Assembly: GCA_002270565.1 (NCBI GenBank)
Contig: NQMI01000056.1
Span: forward strand, 192,168 to 256,167
Direction: 5' to 3'
DNA length: 64,000 bases
Source of the DNA: Stenocarpella maydis
Taxonomy: Eukaryota; Ascomycota; Sordariomycetes; Diaporthales; Diaporthaceae
Shown: one piece after another, positions 1 through 10,929 of the stretch
Layout: the number at the start of each line of letters is the position of its first letter
How positions within the stretch are numbered: position 1 is the stretch's first letter
Notes under the pieces: generated by a model
Told to the model about the DNA's origin: nothing
The model's input: only the letters and a program-made list of their open reading frames with translations
Database searches by the model: none
Translations under genes and position numbers: made by a program

Positions 1-1949
1 TCGTGAGAAACGATCAAACTGGTGATATCGGTGTGCGACTTGAGATAATTCTCCAACCACGCGATGTTCTCGACATCCAAGTGGTTAGTGGGTTCGTCCA
101 GCAGCAGCACATCGGCTTTCTGCAGCATGGCCCTGGCCAGTGCAAGCTTCATCTTCCAACCTCCTGAGAGGGAGCCGACCCTCTGAGCCTGTCGGCCCTC
201 AGGGCCGGCGGTAAAACCGAACTCTGCGAGGACTTCAGAGATACGCTCAATACTTGTGCCGATCTTGGTGATCTCAGGGTCCTTGGCGACGAAGTCCAAA
301 ATGCTGAGATCGGCATCCTCGCCCTGGTTGTGTTCGACATAGCAGGTCTTGAGGACATCCTGGGGCGGGAAGCCTTCCAGCTTGCCACCAGCGATAGCCT
401 TCATCAGGGTCGACTTCCCGGCGCCGTTGCGACCGCACAGTCCATAGCGATGACCCTTCAACAGGCGCAGGTTCGTGTGCGAGAGCAGGAGCATACCGCC
501 ATAAGCCAAGGAGAAATCGGCGTTCACGATCTCGACCTCTCCGTCATCCTCCTTCTCGGGCTCGCCGAACTTGCGGTGATCCTCTTCAACGTAGTACTTC
601 TGCACAGCGTTCGCGACAGCCTCGTGAGCGTCAGACCCTGATAAGAAGCCCTTGAGGTAGGGTGCAAGCTTTCCGGCAATACGGCTGACGAAGCGATGGT
701 TGACGTCCTCGGCGATGAGGCCACAGATGTAGGGCCTTGCCGACTTGAAGAGTTCCCCGTGGGTTGTGACGCCGCCATTGTTCTTGATCTCGGCATCGAC
801 AATCTTGGCAACGTCGTCCGCGCTGATGCGCTCTACCACGTCCTTGTCGGTGGCCATGGCCTTGTCCATGACATCCAGCGCCCTCTGGGCGAGCTCTCGG
901 ACCTCGGGCAGAGATGCGCGGTCGAGGACACCCTTGACACCGGGCTTCAGCTTTGGCAAGAAGGTGCGTGCCTCGATGGGGTCGTGGACCAGCTTGGTGA
1001 GATTCTCGGTGATTACGACCGACCTCCGCAGGGTTTCTTGCGGCGTCGAGGGGTTGTGCAGAGACCGCTCGAGGAAGGGCGTCAGGAGCGCGAGGACAGG
1101 GGATGTGACGACGGCAACAAACGTTGTCTGCGAAAGAGCATGGATGGCCTTGTATGTCGCGTCGGCACCAGGCTTCCGCATTGCCTCGAGCAGCAGGGGC
1201 AGTTTGGGGGCCACGTCGTCGTTCTGGAGGAGGGTGGTAAGCGAGTCCATTGTCTTGACTGCTTGCTTCTCGACCTCGGACTTCAAGTCGTGCATGCCGT
1301 TCTCGACGAGCGGGATCAAGCCGGCCAGCTTGGCACCCATTATTTCGCGCAGGACGTCCTTCTCGTGGGCTTCCTCCTTTGTGCCGCCGAACTCGATCTT
1401 GGCCTTGTCGGCCATCTTCTGCAGGAGTTTTAGGGCGCCGACAGTGCCTTGCCACTTTCCGGTTGCCTTGGACAGGTATGTCTGCAGGGCTGGGAGGAGG
1501 CCGACGACGAGAGCCTCGGGGCTGAGGTGGTTGAAGATGGCATCGATGCCGTACTGGGCAGCGTCGCGAACGACGGAGCCCTTGTCGGCGAGGGCATCGA
1601 GGGCGCAAGCGACGAGGCCGCCGTCTTTGACGAGGAAGACGACTTCGGAGACGGGCTGTCGTGGGGGGAATCTCTCGAGAAGGGCACCGAGCAGGTTCTG
1701 TGCGCTCTCTCTCCTGAGACCGGACTTCTTGTCAGCCGCGGCCTTCTTGATTTCGGCGAGGATGCCGTAGGATTCGAGGCCGGTGCATCCGACGCTGGGC
1801 GAGTTCAGCAGGAGTTCGCAGAGGCCATAGGAGGCGTCGACCGAGGCGTTGGAGGTCTTTGCATTGAAGATGGCGTCCATGAAAGCCGACACGTCGGCTT
1901 GCAATGGTGGCGGGGCGTCGCCATTTGCGACGACGGTTGGGACGCTCAT
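1..1949 (-). CDS. TEF3: Translation elongation factor 3 (eEF3), N-terminal part, cut by the window edge
   Basis: Fungal-specific ABC ATPase that works with eEF1A on the ribosome, helping E-site tRNA release. The frame is open without introns from the ATG at 1949 to the window edge (649 codons; the family is about 1050 residues). Roughly residues 1-330 are helical HEAT-type repeats, followed by a helical linker and the first ABC cassette. Visible ATPase motifs are Walker A GRNGAGKST (residues 506-514), signature LSGGWKMKLALARA (from about 594) and Walker B VLLLDEPTNHLD (about 612-623). The reading ends at the H-loop VSH. The second ABC domain, chromodomain insertion and basic tail lie outside. 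The start is chosen because MSVPTVVANG begins the alignable region and upstream sequence is pyrimidine-rich leader. Identification rests on the combination of HEAT repeats and this ABC sequence. Confidence 0.95.
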   Translation of the reverse strand, partial: MSVPTVVANGDAPPPLQADVSAFMDAIFNAKTSNASVDASYGLCELLLNSPSVGCTGLESYGILAEIKKAAADKKSGLRRESAQNLLGALLERFPPRQPVSEVVFLVKDGGLVACALDALADKGSVVRDAAQYGIDAIFNHLSPEALVVGLLPALQTYLSKATGKWQGTVGALKLLQKMADKAKIEFGGTKEEAHEKDVLREIMGAKLAGLIPLVENGMHDLKSEVEKQAVKTMDSLTTLLQNDDVAPKLPLLLEAMRKPGADATYKAIHALSQTTFVAVVTSPVLALLTPFLERSLHNPSTPQETLRRSVVITENLTKLVHDPIEARTFLPKLKPGVKGVLDRASLPEVRELAQRALDVMDKAMATDKDVVERISADDVAKIVDAEIKNNGGVTTHGELFKSARPYICGLIAEDVNHRFVSRIAGKLAPYLKGFLSGSDAHEAVANAVQKYYVEEDHRKFGEPEKEDDGEVEIVNADFSLAYGGMLLLSHTNLRLLKGHRYGLCGRNGAGKSTLMKAIAGGKLEGFPPQDVLKTCYVEHNQGEDADLSILDFVAKDPEITKIGTSIERISEVLAEFGFTAGPEGRQAQRVGSLSGGWKMKLALARAMLQKADVLLLDEPTNHLDVENIAWLENYLKSHTDITSLIVSH

Positions 1950-2029
1950 ATCGGGCGAAACCGAGTGCGGCATTCCCAGATTATGGTATGGCGGGAAATC
2001 GTCAGCAAGGTGAACTTTGTCTGCCGCAG

Positions 2030-2062
2030 AGAAGAGAAGAAGAAGAAAAGAAGGAGTGGAGA
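2030..2062 (-). promoter_or_regulatory. Pyrimidine-rich leader/promoter tract upstream of eEF3
   Basis: On the minus strand this stretch is almost pure C/T, about 80-110 nt upstream of the eEF3 start. Long CT tracts just upstream of the start are usual in promoters of highly expressed fungal genes such as translation factors. The role here is inferred from position and composition only. Confidence 0.4.
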
Positions 2063-2169
2063 GGTTGGCGTGCAAGAAGCAGCCGGGAAAAGGGGGATGG
2101 AGCGTGTGTTGGCGGGCGCTGTGGTTGAGCAAGAGAAGGAAAATCCAAAGGGTCCGCTGCAGAAATCCC

Positions 2170-3027
2170 ACGGGGGGTAAAGGGAAATCTGCATTCGTCG
2201 CTCAGACTTTGGATTTCGGCTCTTGGGCACTTTGGGCAGCTGAAAAATTGCGGTATGTTCTTATCGATAGGCCAGATACCCGCCGATAAGCCACGACGTG
2301 AGACGGCTGATTAATGCTTTTTTAGTCTTTGCCCGCTGTCTCGGGTACTTTAGTAGCGGGCCATAGGTTCCACACTGAACAGATCTCTCTCTACACTACG
2401 CAGGACCCATGCAGACCTAGACGAGTCTGCATCGACGGTCAGACCCGCTGGCCTTGATGCACGGTGGTTGTTGCCGGTGCTGCAACGTCTGGTGTCAGAG
2501 AACAGGCGTCTTCCTTGTTGAGATAAGTAGTAGTTCAAAGTTGCAGTGCGGGTGCGCAAGGTTGTGTTCCAGTCCTCGCAGAGCCAAACTCGAACTAATT
2601 GGTCGAATCTGTTCGTCATATTCGAATCAAGAGCCGGCCTTGCCTTGGGGAGGAAACGTTAGAACGGATGACAAAAGGTTCCAAGACTGCAGGCAGTCTG
2701 GTTCTTATCTTGTCGGGCTGCACAGGAAAAGACCTCGGCCGCGGTGACGAGATTGCCTCTTTCGTACATTCTGTGTGAATGCCGAGCAGTTTTGGTGGTG
2801 ACTCGCAGGGGCCCCAGACTGACTCCAAGGTCCGTCCGGTCGCCACTCACCGAGTTCCGTAGTCTAAGACTCCTCTCCTCACCTCAGGACAAGGACTGGA
2901 GATGTTACCAGCCCCTCACCGAGAGAAGTGCGTCATGTGAATCGGCTTTAGGTGATGTAGTCTGAATGTACTGCTCTGCGAACCTCTGTCTTCTACAAAC
3001 CTTTATTGCCTGGCACCCATGTTGTTA
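2170..3027. other. Intergenic, no gene seen
   Basis: Ordinary-GC sequence between the eEF3 promoter and the 3' end of the AtuA-like gene. Open frames here are short and overlapping, with no recognisable domain, and no tRNA or long repeat was seen. Confidence 0.5.
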
Positions 3028-5241
3028 TTACCCATCAATCTCGGGCACTTCGATATTCAACAGCGGAGCATGTTGCTGTGTTCCCAGAGTGTCTCGCTCC
3101 CCAACGCTTCCTTGAGCCCATGGTCGTTTGATGGTACACTTCCAAGCGAGGGCAGGCGGGTAGAACATGTTGGTGATAATATCCTTTTCCTCGACACTAT
3201 AGAGAAGCCGAATCACCTCGTTGCCAAGGACGTCCGCGGCTCGAACTCTCTGGAAGACCTTTTCATCATCGAACATGATATCGAAGGTGAGCTCGAATGG
3301 ACCAGCGTTCTTGGACCTGATCATGCTCGCAAGTGAGCTCATCCTTGCACGCCCTTTCGGGACTTGCTTCTTCGCTAGACACATTAAACATTAGCCAGCG
3401 TCGGACAAAATATGTAGCAGGATCGTACATACAAATTGGAGCTAGTGCGGTATTTCGAAGTACGGCTTTGCGTTCCTCTGTCAACAGCTCGGGAGGGCGT
3501 GGCTCTTGTATCGAGGCTATGCTGTCGAAGCTGACTGGGAACAGTGAAACTTGCTCGCCCTCTTCGAGATCAACCAAGTGATATAGAGTGAATTTGAAGA
3601 CTAGGCCCGCATCTTGTTCCTGCGGCGCCAGGGGACTGGCGAAATTTCCTGTTGTGGCCAGCTGGCCTGGGTATGGCACATGGAGAAGGGCTGTGCGGAC
3701 GCCATTCGCGACAGTGAAAGCCATATCTTGCGTAGGCGCCACAACTTCACCCAGGACCGCGAGCTCATGAGGCCGTCCTGATGCTTCTGTTTCGAGCGGA
3801 CCCATGACGCCATTTTTCCCGTACACGTGGAATATAAGGCGGAAATTCTCCGTCTTATCAAGGCCTTGAACACGAAACTGCGCGTGTGAACGGATACGCT
3901 CGAGGACTTCGTCGATTTGTCCGATTAGAATTGGGTCACGGATACCGCCAAAAAAGACGGACCTATAGCCCTGGTACCTGTTAAATCACCTGCTATGGGT
4001 TCCGAAGCGGTATATTTTGGAATATTCCAAGTAACAAGTATGGGGCAAGTGTAGCAGGGTAAGAATGGTACTTACGAGGCGTGTTACGCCCTCGAGCTTG
4101 ATTTGGTATGCAGTCGGTTTGAATTCGGCTGAGGAGACTGCGGCATTGGTGTCAGCTTTCAAAGAACTAAGGCAGAAATCCCAGACAAACACAGCGTGGG
4201 ACAGGCCGTAGTGTGCAATTGGCTTTTGAGATATAGGCTCCGGGAAGGAGATTGATTGTGATTCCTAAGAGGCTTAAAAATGTCTCGGGAAGCTGCTTAC
4301 CCCGCGTCGTCTTCTCCGTCAGCTGCTCGTATTGAGCAGTATCTAAAATGAGAATGCCTCCTGGGCCAGGGAGGCGATCTGGTCGTGATTTTTCGTAGAG
4401 TGTGTGAGCGGCCACTGAAACAGGCGTACATCTACCCTGTGGAGCTAGCGGCGTCAGGTTGAAAGACTCACGCCGTACCGTGGCGACAATAGACTGTCCT
4501 TTTGGAATTGCGCAGGCGCCACCACACTCCATGATCTTCCCCAGGTGTCAGGCCACACCATCCGATACACCTCGTGAGAGGCAAAATGCGGCAAACGGCA
4601 CAGGATCATAAGCTCGACCACCGAGGATGATGTCAGGGTCGCCCTTGAGAGCCTCCATGAAGCTTGTCCAAGGATTTTGTTAGCTTTGTGCGGCAGAAAT
4701 CTTGGGAAGGAGGCCTGTCTTGCATGCAACAAAGTTGGAGGAAGGGAACCTACGGTTCTGCCCCCATCTGAGCGACGATATCAACCGCGCCATCAACGAC
4801 GCTCGGGTCAAGATCCTCGACGGGACCGCAAGGATGGACTTTTGAGGCGGCGATTCTCGCCTTCACCAGGTTTCGGTCGATGCCTGCCTTGATGGTAGCC
4901 ACCTTGAAGCTGAACCCCAGCCTGCACGAAATCTCTGTAACCATATCGAGCATCTCCTGTAGGTGCTTGTTGCTGCCGTCTCCACCCACTGAGCCTATGA
5001 GCACCTTGATCTTCAAATGAAAGCATGCGGAAAGAATGGGCTCCAAATCTCGGATATAAGAATCTAGACCGCAGGTCATTTTTCCTACACCAAGCTTGTA
5101 TGGGCCACCATCTGTGGAGCCACTGTCGAGGATGATAGCTTCGGGTTGGTATTCCTCGATCCCGTACCAGAATTGCTCAACGTCGTAGCCGTAGCCAAGC
5201 ATGCCGATTGGCGTCAGAATGCGGAATTCGGAGTCGTCCAT
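3028..5241 (-). pseudogene. AtuA-like (DUF1446) / DUF4387 fusion protein with an in-frame stop
   Basis: Related to bacterial acyclic-terpene-utilisation protein AtuA. Here the AtuA-type domain (about residues 8-450) and the small DUF4387 domain (about 490-590) are on one polypeptide; in bacteria they are often separate. Modelled exons on the minus strand: 5241-4754, 4662-4310, 4137-4076, 3970-3433 and 3374-3028, all introns GT-AG and phases consistent, giving 596 codons. Recognisable stretches are LTPIGMLGYGYD, DSGSTDGGPYKLG, IILGGRAYDP, SVAAHTLYEKSRPD, FFGGIRDPILIGQ, VYGKNGVMGP and IRSKNAGPFELTFD. Codon 201 is TGA (4550-4548) inside GVSDGVA-stop-HLGKIMECG, where the family usually has Trp. 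No plausible intron removes it, so the allele should give a truncated protein unless the base is a sequencing error. All other exons look intact. Substrate in fungi is unknown. Confidence 0.8.
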
Positions 5242-6329
5242 CGTGGAAATGCCAATGGGTATCTGGTTCGAAAATCAATACTGATATTGGCGATGAAACT
5301 CTCGTGTTTAGGTGAAAGGAAGTCAAGGGTGTGGTTGCATAAAGAAATGGAACTCCAAACTGATATAGGCGAGTATTGAATATGGATTGGGCGGTCTTGT
5401 TCTCGGATATGTTGTTTCGGTCTCGCTTGAGGCCGATTTCTTCCTTTTCGCTATCTGATAGTCTTGGAATTCTGTCTCGGAGATCTTATAGGTGGGACTC
5501 CCTGAGCCCAGCCATATCAGGGTTTCTATTAAAGTTAGTAGCTGTATAAACAGCTTCTAGCACTTCTGCAGGCTTACTTTCGTGAGACTTTCTTGGGATC
5601 TTGTGATATGTGTGGGTGTAGATGAAGAATGAAGGTACTCAATGGAAATGGGACACGAGGTAGTTGCAGACGGATTCCGTTGAGGCCAGCTTACCTCCTT
5701 CCGTGTAACTGCTTTCCGGGGCTTTAGCCTTGGGTACCTCTACCAACGGTCTATAAGCTTTTGGAAGCTAGTGTCGACTAGCTTTGTCTGTGCGCCTGCC
5801 AGTATGCTGTTGTCCGTTTTTAAATCACAAAACTTACTGCTGTTGGCATAGTGCGTGGGTTATTTGATGCTGGGTCATTGAGTGTTTACCGTGAAGGGAT
5901 CGTCTGAAGCTCCCACGAAGAATATATAATCTGATTCAGGAGCAAAGCCGGTGACGAGAGGAAACGCAAGGTGGTGCAAGGACACGAGATCATCTGTTTT
6001 GGGGGTTGCAAATGACAGCGCATCCACGACCGACTTCAAAATGAGTAAAACCCAATCATGAACATCATTTCCAGATATCGCAGGACAGGTGTTACCTTCG
6101 ATGGGGGATACAAAAGGCAGTAGCAATACTGCCGGCGTCCTAACCGTTTCACGACGACGTCAGTACCGCAGATTTCATCCTATCCCCATGGATCTTTGTA
6201 AATTTGCAGTCTTCAGGATATACAATGCTTTCGCTGCCTTGGTACTCATTTCCAAATCACACACGGGAAAACAATCGTATTTTTCGGAGCTGTGTACCTC
6301 TGCGGAAAGTCTTGTGACTGTGCTTCAAG
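5242..6329. other. Intergenic, no assignable gene
   Basis: About 1.1 kb between the AtuA-like gene start and the SDR remnant. A minus-strand frame of 83 codons at 5875-6126 is open, but I recognise no family in it. Nothing else is supported. Confidence 0.4.
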
Positions 6330-7438
6330 AAACTTACGAACCCGGACGCAACCCATTTGGCAAATGGCTCCAGTTACAGAGGAGGCCTCGTCACTCAGAG
6401 GGGAATCAATGACGTTCCCAGCTTCAATGGGCTTTGCTCTCCCTTTCCGTGCAGTTGCCTGCAGATCAAACCTGCCATCTTCAGGACTTTCAACCCTTGA
6501 TATTTGCGTAATAACGGAGCCTGGGGGCTCGCGACATAGCTGACTGGGTACCCTGTCGATAAAGGGGGAGACTAAATAACCCACCTATTCTCATGCAGTC
6601 GGCTCTGATCTCCCGGTCCTCCAGGGCTCTCTGGCCGCTGCCCTCGTCAGGCCAATGACGGCTGCTTTGCTCGCACAGTACGCTACGTTTCCTACGGCAC
6701 CAGACTGGTCAGGTTTGCATGTAGGGGACGCCTGAACCTTCTTCAACTCCTATTTTCAAGAAGAGGTATCTCGGCGGGAAGTGGTAAAGATCCAAGCAAG
6801 GTGCAAGCTCATAATGCTCGCTCTATCACTCATCGCTCCCAGCTGGGTGGTCGCATAATAGAAAACACCTCGAACATTGGTGTCAAAAGTTTAATTCCAA
6901 CTGTGGTCAGTTACCTCCGTGATTGAGTAGCAGGAGGATCCCAATCGGCATTTTCACGGCTCCATCAAGTCTCCTCCAAATTATGTAACGTCGAGGTGAT
7001 CCAAGTATCCACGGCACGGCTGCTGTGCACGTCGACGACAGAATAGAAGTGACCCTTGCTATATATGTATGCTTTGAGTATTTGACTGTTGTTTTCGACC
7101 CATATTAACTGTATCGTCAAAGGAGATGATGGCGACACACTTGAGGAGACTTCGGGAGGAGTTGTGCCGTGGCAAGGCTCATTCCGGATGTTGCCTGATA
7201 CTCAATTTGGCATCCGATAGGCTTGTGGTTATCATGGCCCGATAGCTCGTCTCTATACCCATTAAATTTTCGAGGTACGGATGTGTCAACTAGTTTACTG
7301 CGGTTCATCACAAACGCTGTGGCCTATTGACTGACCTCAAGACGTGATTGGTATTTTCCTCCTGTCCAGTGTAACAACTGTCTCGCCATTGAGGCCTTCC
7401 GGTGAGTCAGCTGCGCCGGAGATATATATACTTGCCAT
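6330..7438 (-). pseudogene. Decayed short-chain dehydrogenase/reductase (SDR)
   Basis: Minus-strand remains of a classical SDR, spread over different frames. In order: a start-like segment MASIYISGAADSPEGLNG (from 7438); FDTNVRGVFYYATTQLGAM (about 6890-6830), typical of the helix before the active site; GNVAYCASKAAVIGLTRAAA, carrying the catalytic Tyr-x-x-x-Lys (codons 6680-6666); and NVIDSPLSDEASSVTGAI (about 6430-6370), the usual C-terminal segment. The Gly-rich NAD(P)-binding motif is not readable. There are stops and at least one 1-nt frameshift just after AAARE, where EPWRTG should continue as ALEDREIRA in the next frame. Introns may explain some breaks but not all. It lies next to the AtuA-like gene, itself interrupted, so the two may have decayed together. 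Boundaries are approximate. Confidence 0.6.
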
Positions 7439-9255
7439 GAAACTACGCAGTTCTAACATTCGAGACAGCATTAGATGCTCAAACTCGCTCCCTTTGTGCC
7501 CATCGCTAAGCTTTAAGGACGTACAATGCCCGTAAAAGCTGTCCCTGTACTCTGGCTGTTAGCCAATGGGCCAGCAAAGGTCCAGCCTCACCCTTTCACT
7601 CAAACGCAGCGGCGCGAGGTCGCCTCAAACTCGGCATCAGGTATTGGCTTTGCACATATTGTGACCCAAGTCACCCTGAAGGCTTCCAATACCAACTAAT
7701 TCGCTGAAACCGTGGTCACACCGGTCGACACCTGAGATTCAACATGCCAACAGAGAGGCGCAGTCACGCAGTCGGCCTTGCTCAGCGTGAGTCAAAAACT
7801 GATACTGTGAAGTGACATTTCCAATCTCGAAATAATCTTCAATAGCCCGAGAAACTTCCCCTCTTCCACCACAAGAGCATCCACAGGCGGTAGGCATCCA
7901 CGCACATACGCCCATATTTGCTTTCCCTGCACAGCTATCACAATGGAGAACACAGTCCAAACTACCACCATTCTGTGCATAAAGCCACAACAGAGCCCTG
8001 GGCATTGTTACCAGCTACGCGAATTGATTTCTATGAAAACCATCATTCCAGAACCCAAGGCATCATGAATACAAGTCATAGTAGATACTACCATTGAGCC
8101 ATGCCTGTACCTGGCAATAGCGATCTGATAGCCTCAATGTGCAGAGAGCTTTGATGAACTGCTTCGCAGGCTGTTTTGAGAAGCGTTTGACACTGACACT
8201 TTACTCTACAAGGACAATAAAAAATTCCAGCTCGATCAGTGGGGAGCAAACCAGAGCGCCCACGCTCCGGCTGAAGTTGGCTCCGCGATGAAGTTGGATG
8301 GAAAATTGTGTCATGACCCGGCAAAGAATCTTTTGTCAAAGGGCGACGCGAGGGAAGTTGACCACGGAAGAATTCACTAGACTCCAAGGAAAGTACCATC
8401 TAAAATCCCGAATTTGGGATCCTGTGGCTGTTGTCGTGGTGGAAGCAAGGGGGGAGGACGGCGGGGGAGGAGGAGAGAGCCTTGGATATCGTGCCTTCAA
8501 TGGCCCAGAGTCGGCTTTCTGGTCTGGAGTCGGGATAGCAATTCTTTTCCAGATCTATCTAGCTCTGGTTTTGGTTTGAGGTCAAGTCAGATGCCTGAAG
8601 ATTGGCACTAGCTTCATAGAAGACAATTTGACTTTCTGGTGCGTTTTCTCTTGTAATGTGACCGTTATCAGCTGTGCAGGATTGAGAGCAAATCAACTTT
8701 AGAAGATTGTCTTGCGTAGATTCTGAAACGGGAAAATTACTCGTTCTCGTATTACGAGTCTAAGACACTTACACCTAGCAGAGAAATCCCAGCGATTAAC
8801 TAGTAAATCCGCTCACGACTTGAATATTTCTATTCGTATGAGTCTTTTCTGAGACTTGTGCGCCTTATAGTGACAGAATCCTCTGCAGGTCTACGATGAG
8901 AATGAATTTTCTGAATACGCTTGGGTGAGCTGCCGTATAGGTGAACCCAGAAAGTGAAGAGGCATGGCTCTTCCATCTTGTTCATATCTCTGTTGCTTGT
9001 TTCCTCAATCATCGCCATCGGGCCCCGACCACAACCCACAAGAATAGCCATGTGATTGGAAGAGTCGAGCGACAAGATGTTAGCTCGCATTAAGAGACTG
9101 TGACTCATGGTTACTACTGTTCAGAGAGGAAAATGAGTAACTAAATCAATCACATGTGCCTATATGGATATAAGTGGCTTGCTTGATGAACGTTCTCCAC
9201 CCTGAACTTTCTCAACCATCAATCCAACATCTCAAACACCAAAGTGGAAACAAAA
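7439..9255. other. Gene-poor interval, nothing assigned
   Basis: Only short overlapping frames, for example the minus-strand frames at 7739-8005 and 8830-9108; none shows a recognisable domain or convincing splice structure. A purine-rich GGGGGAGGACGGCGGGGGAG patch lies near 8450-8480. Confidence 0.4.
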
Positions 9256-9958
9256 ATGTCTTCTCGACCACGAAATATCGTTCTCCTTGTTGGGGTCGCA
9301 AGAGCCGTTCCTTTTCTGGTTCCATCCAACCCGGCCCATGGCGCACTGAGAGCTCCTGATCAAAATTTAGGAACCCTAGGCAACACGGCGGGTCATGTTC
9401 GTCCTGTGGCTCTGCCACCCTCCCCGAGCATGGACCTTGCTCACTTGGTGACTCCCGTATCCATTTCTCCATCATCAGCAAATTACGAATTAACACCGAT
9501 TACCCCAATATTGGAACACAGTTCTTCAAGCCGTTATGAGCTAACCGATATCACACCAGTGCCTGAACCCAATACATTGACTTCCTCGGAGTTAACACAA
9601 ATAACCGCAGTACCTATTCCCTCTCCCCCCACACACACCAGCGTCACAATGAGCTCGGCATCACCTGCCTGGGCCACTGAGAGTCAGACCCCAACAGAAC
9701 TCGCCATAATCTCGCCTCCGCGCACCATCCCCGCTACGGGACAACACATAGGAACCATCACCATCACCAACTGGGTAACCGTCACGCTTCCGCTACAAGG
9801 AATCCACAGAAACACAAATTCCAGGCTCGGAGACTGTGGCCATTCCGGTCACCTGCAACAGTGCTGCTAGCAGAAGACCTGATTTGCCCGGCGGGTTTCG
9901 GGGTGGGCCTGCGCGGACAAATGCTGACGAGGCTGATGATACTGAGCCCAAAGCATAG
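9256..9958 (+). pseudogene. Ser/Thr/Pro-rich, possibly exported protein with a probable frameshift
   Basis: Unrecognised gene. From the ATG at 9256 the protein starts MSSRPRNIVLLVGVARAV, a basic N-terminus followed by a hydrophobic stretch that may be a signal sequence. The middle is rich in Ser, Thr and Pro with an internal repeat: YELTPITP, YELTDITPVPEP and SELTQITAVPIP. Such composition is common in O-glycosylated fungal surface proteins. Near 9800 the frame seems to shift: frame 1 runs into GIHRNTNSRLGDCGHS and a stop at 9868-9870, whereas another frame reads STETQIPGSETVAIPVTC and continues to TAG at 9956-9958 in the same Ser/Thr style. No intron of normal length bridges the two, so a 1-nt deletion or sequence error is likely. 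An upstream in-frame ATG at 9244 is also possible. Confidence 0.45.
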
Positions 9959-10331
9959 TCTAGTGAGAGAGTGAGCCTTTTCAAGGAGACCACTGACTGA
10001 CCATATTTGGAGCGCTAGGATTACGAGGGCGAGACAGGGGAATTAGGTGAGATTTCATCAGGTGGAGCGGCGAACAGAGGCTCTGGAAAGTCACATAGTA
10101 ACGTAGGCAAGGCTTAGATCAGTGAACATCGCTTGGTGTCACGTTTTTTTAACACAGACCTTATTGGTGTAGCGTAGGAGACAATTTTCATACGCATTAA
10201 AACCTTCTCCCAACTCCCGCTCTCCGTGTAGTGCAGTGAAAATAGTACAATAGAAGAAAAAATCGCAGTCCCAATGTATTCTGACGAGCGGTCTGTGGGA
10301 CCGAGACTGACTACCTGCCACATGGTGTGGC

Positions 10332-10908
10332 CTATGATCGGAGGTCGTGGCCTGTGTGGTACAGTGATCAGTGCTATGTTCTTAAGAATTCCATCAGCGT
10401 CAAACTTACGTCCCAGGGCCTTGCCACGCTTCGAGACCTCCTTGGCGTGATAAGCCTTGATCTTTGCGCGCCGCGCCTCCTCCTTGGCCTCGATCTCAAG
10501 CCTCTTCACCTCCTCACGCGCGTCCTTGACCTCGCGTCTCGCCAGCTCCAGCGCGCGGTCGGCCTCCATCTCGGCGGCCTCGGCGCTCATGACCCTCTCG
10601 CGAGCCTGCACGATGGAAGGGTCGAGCTCCTCGTTTGCTCCGAACTTGCGGAGGAGGCCGCCGCTGTGCCTCGTTGACGTAGAGCGGCTGAAGATGCTGC
10701 TGGCGCCGTCATTGTGCGTCGGGCTGGTGCGGTAGGTGCTAGACGTGCGGCGTGTTGAGTTGGTCGCCTGCGTTGAGGTAGTGGGTGTTGGTGAAGGGTC
10801 CCGTCGAAGTGAGCCTAGAAGACCACCACGCTTGCGCGACTCCTCCTCATGGTAGGGCTCTTGTGCTGGGGGCTCTTCTTCAGGTTCGCGGCGAGAGAAG
10901 AAAGGCAT
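10332..10908 (-). CDS. Small charged coiled-coil protein, function unknown
   Basis: Two exons on the minus strand, 10908-10410 and 10351-10332, give 172 residues. The intron 10409-10352 starts GTAAGT and ends ACAG; splicing joins KALG to RHDLRS and a stop. The N-terminal half is low-complexity, rich in Ser, Thr, Arg and Pro (SRREPEEEPPAQEPYHEEES and a Thr/Ser-Arg tract). Residues about 95-165 form a long charged helix with heptad-like spacing (ARERVMSAEAAEMEADRALE, then a Lys/Glu/Arg-rich run), predicted coiled coil. Ascomycetes carry similar small proteins ending in GRHD-like tails, but I know no assigned role. No signal peptide or membrane segment is seen, so a cytosolic location is likely. 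Reading past the donor in the unspliced frame gives a longer but non-family-like tail, which supports the splice. Confidence 0.75.
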
Positions 10909-10929
10909 CTTTGATGATGGGTGGGTTGG

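Noticed and set aside
631..1608. Long minus-strand frame of 325 codons
   Set aside because: Shadow of the eEF3 gene in another frame; Arg/Gly/Pro-rich composition and no domain.
696..1770. Plus-strand frames of 245 and 341 codons
   Set aside because: Antisense shadows of eEF3, whose own frame is fully conserved.
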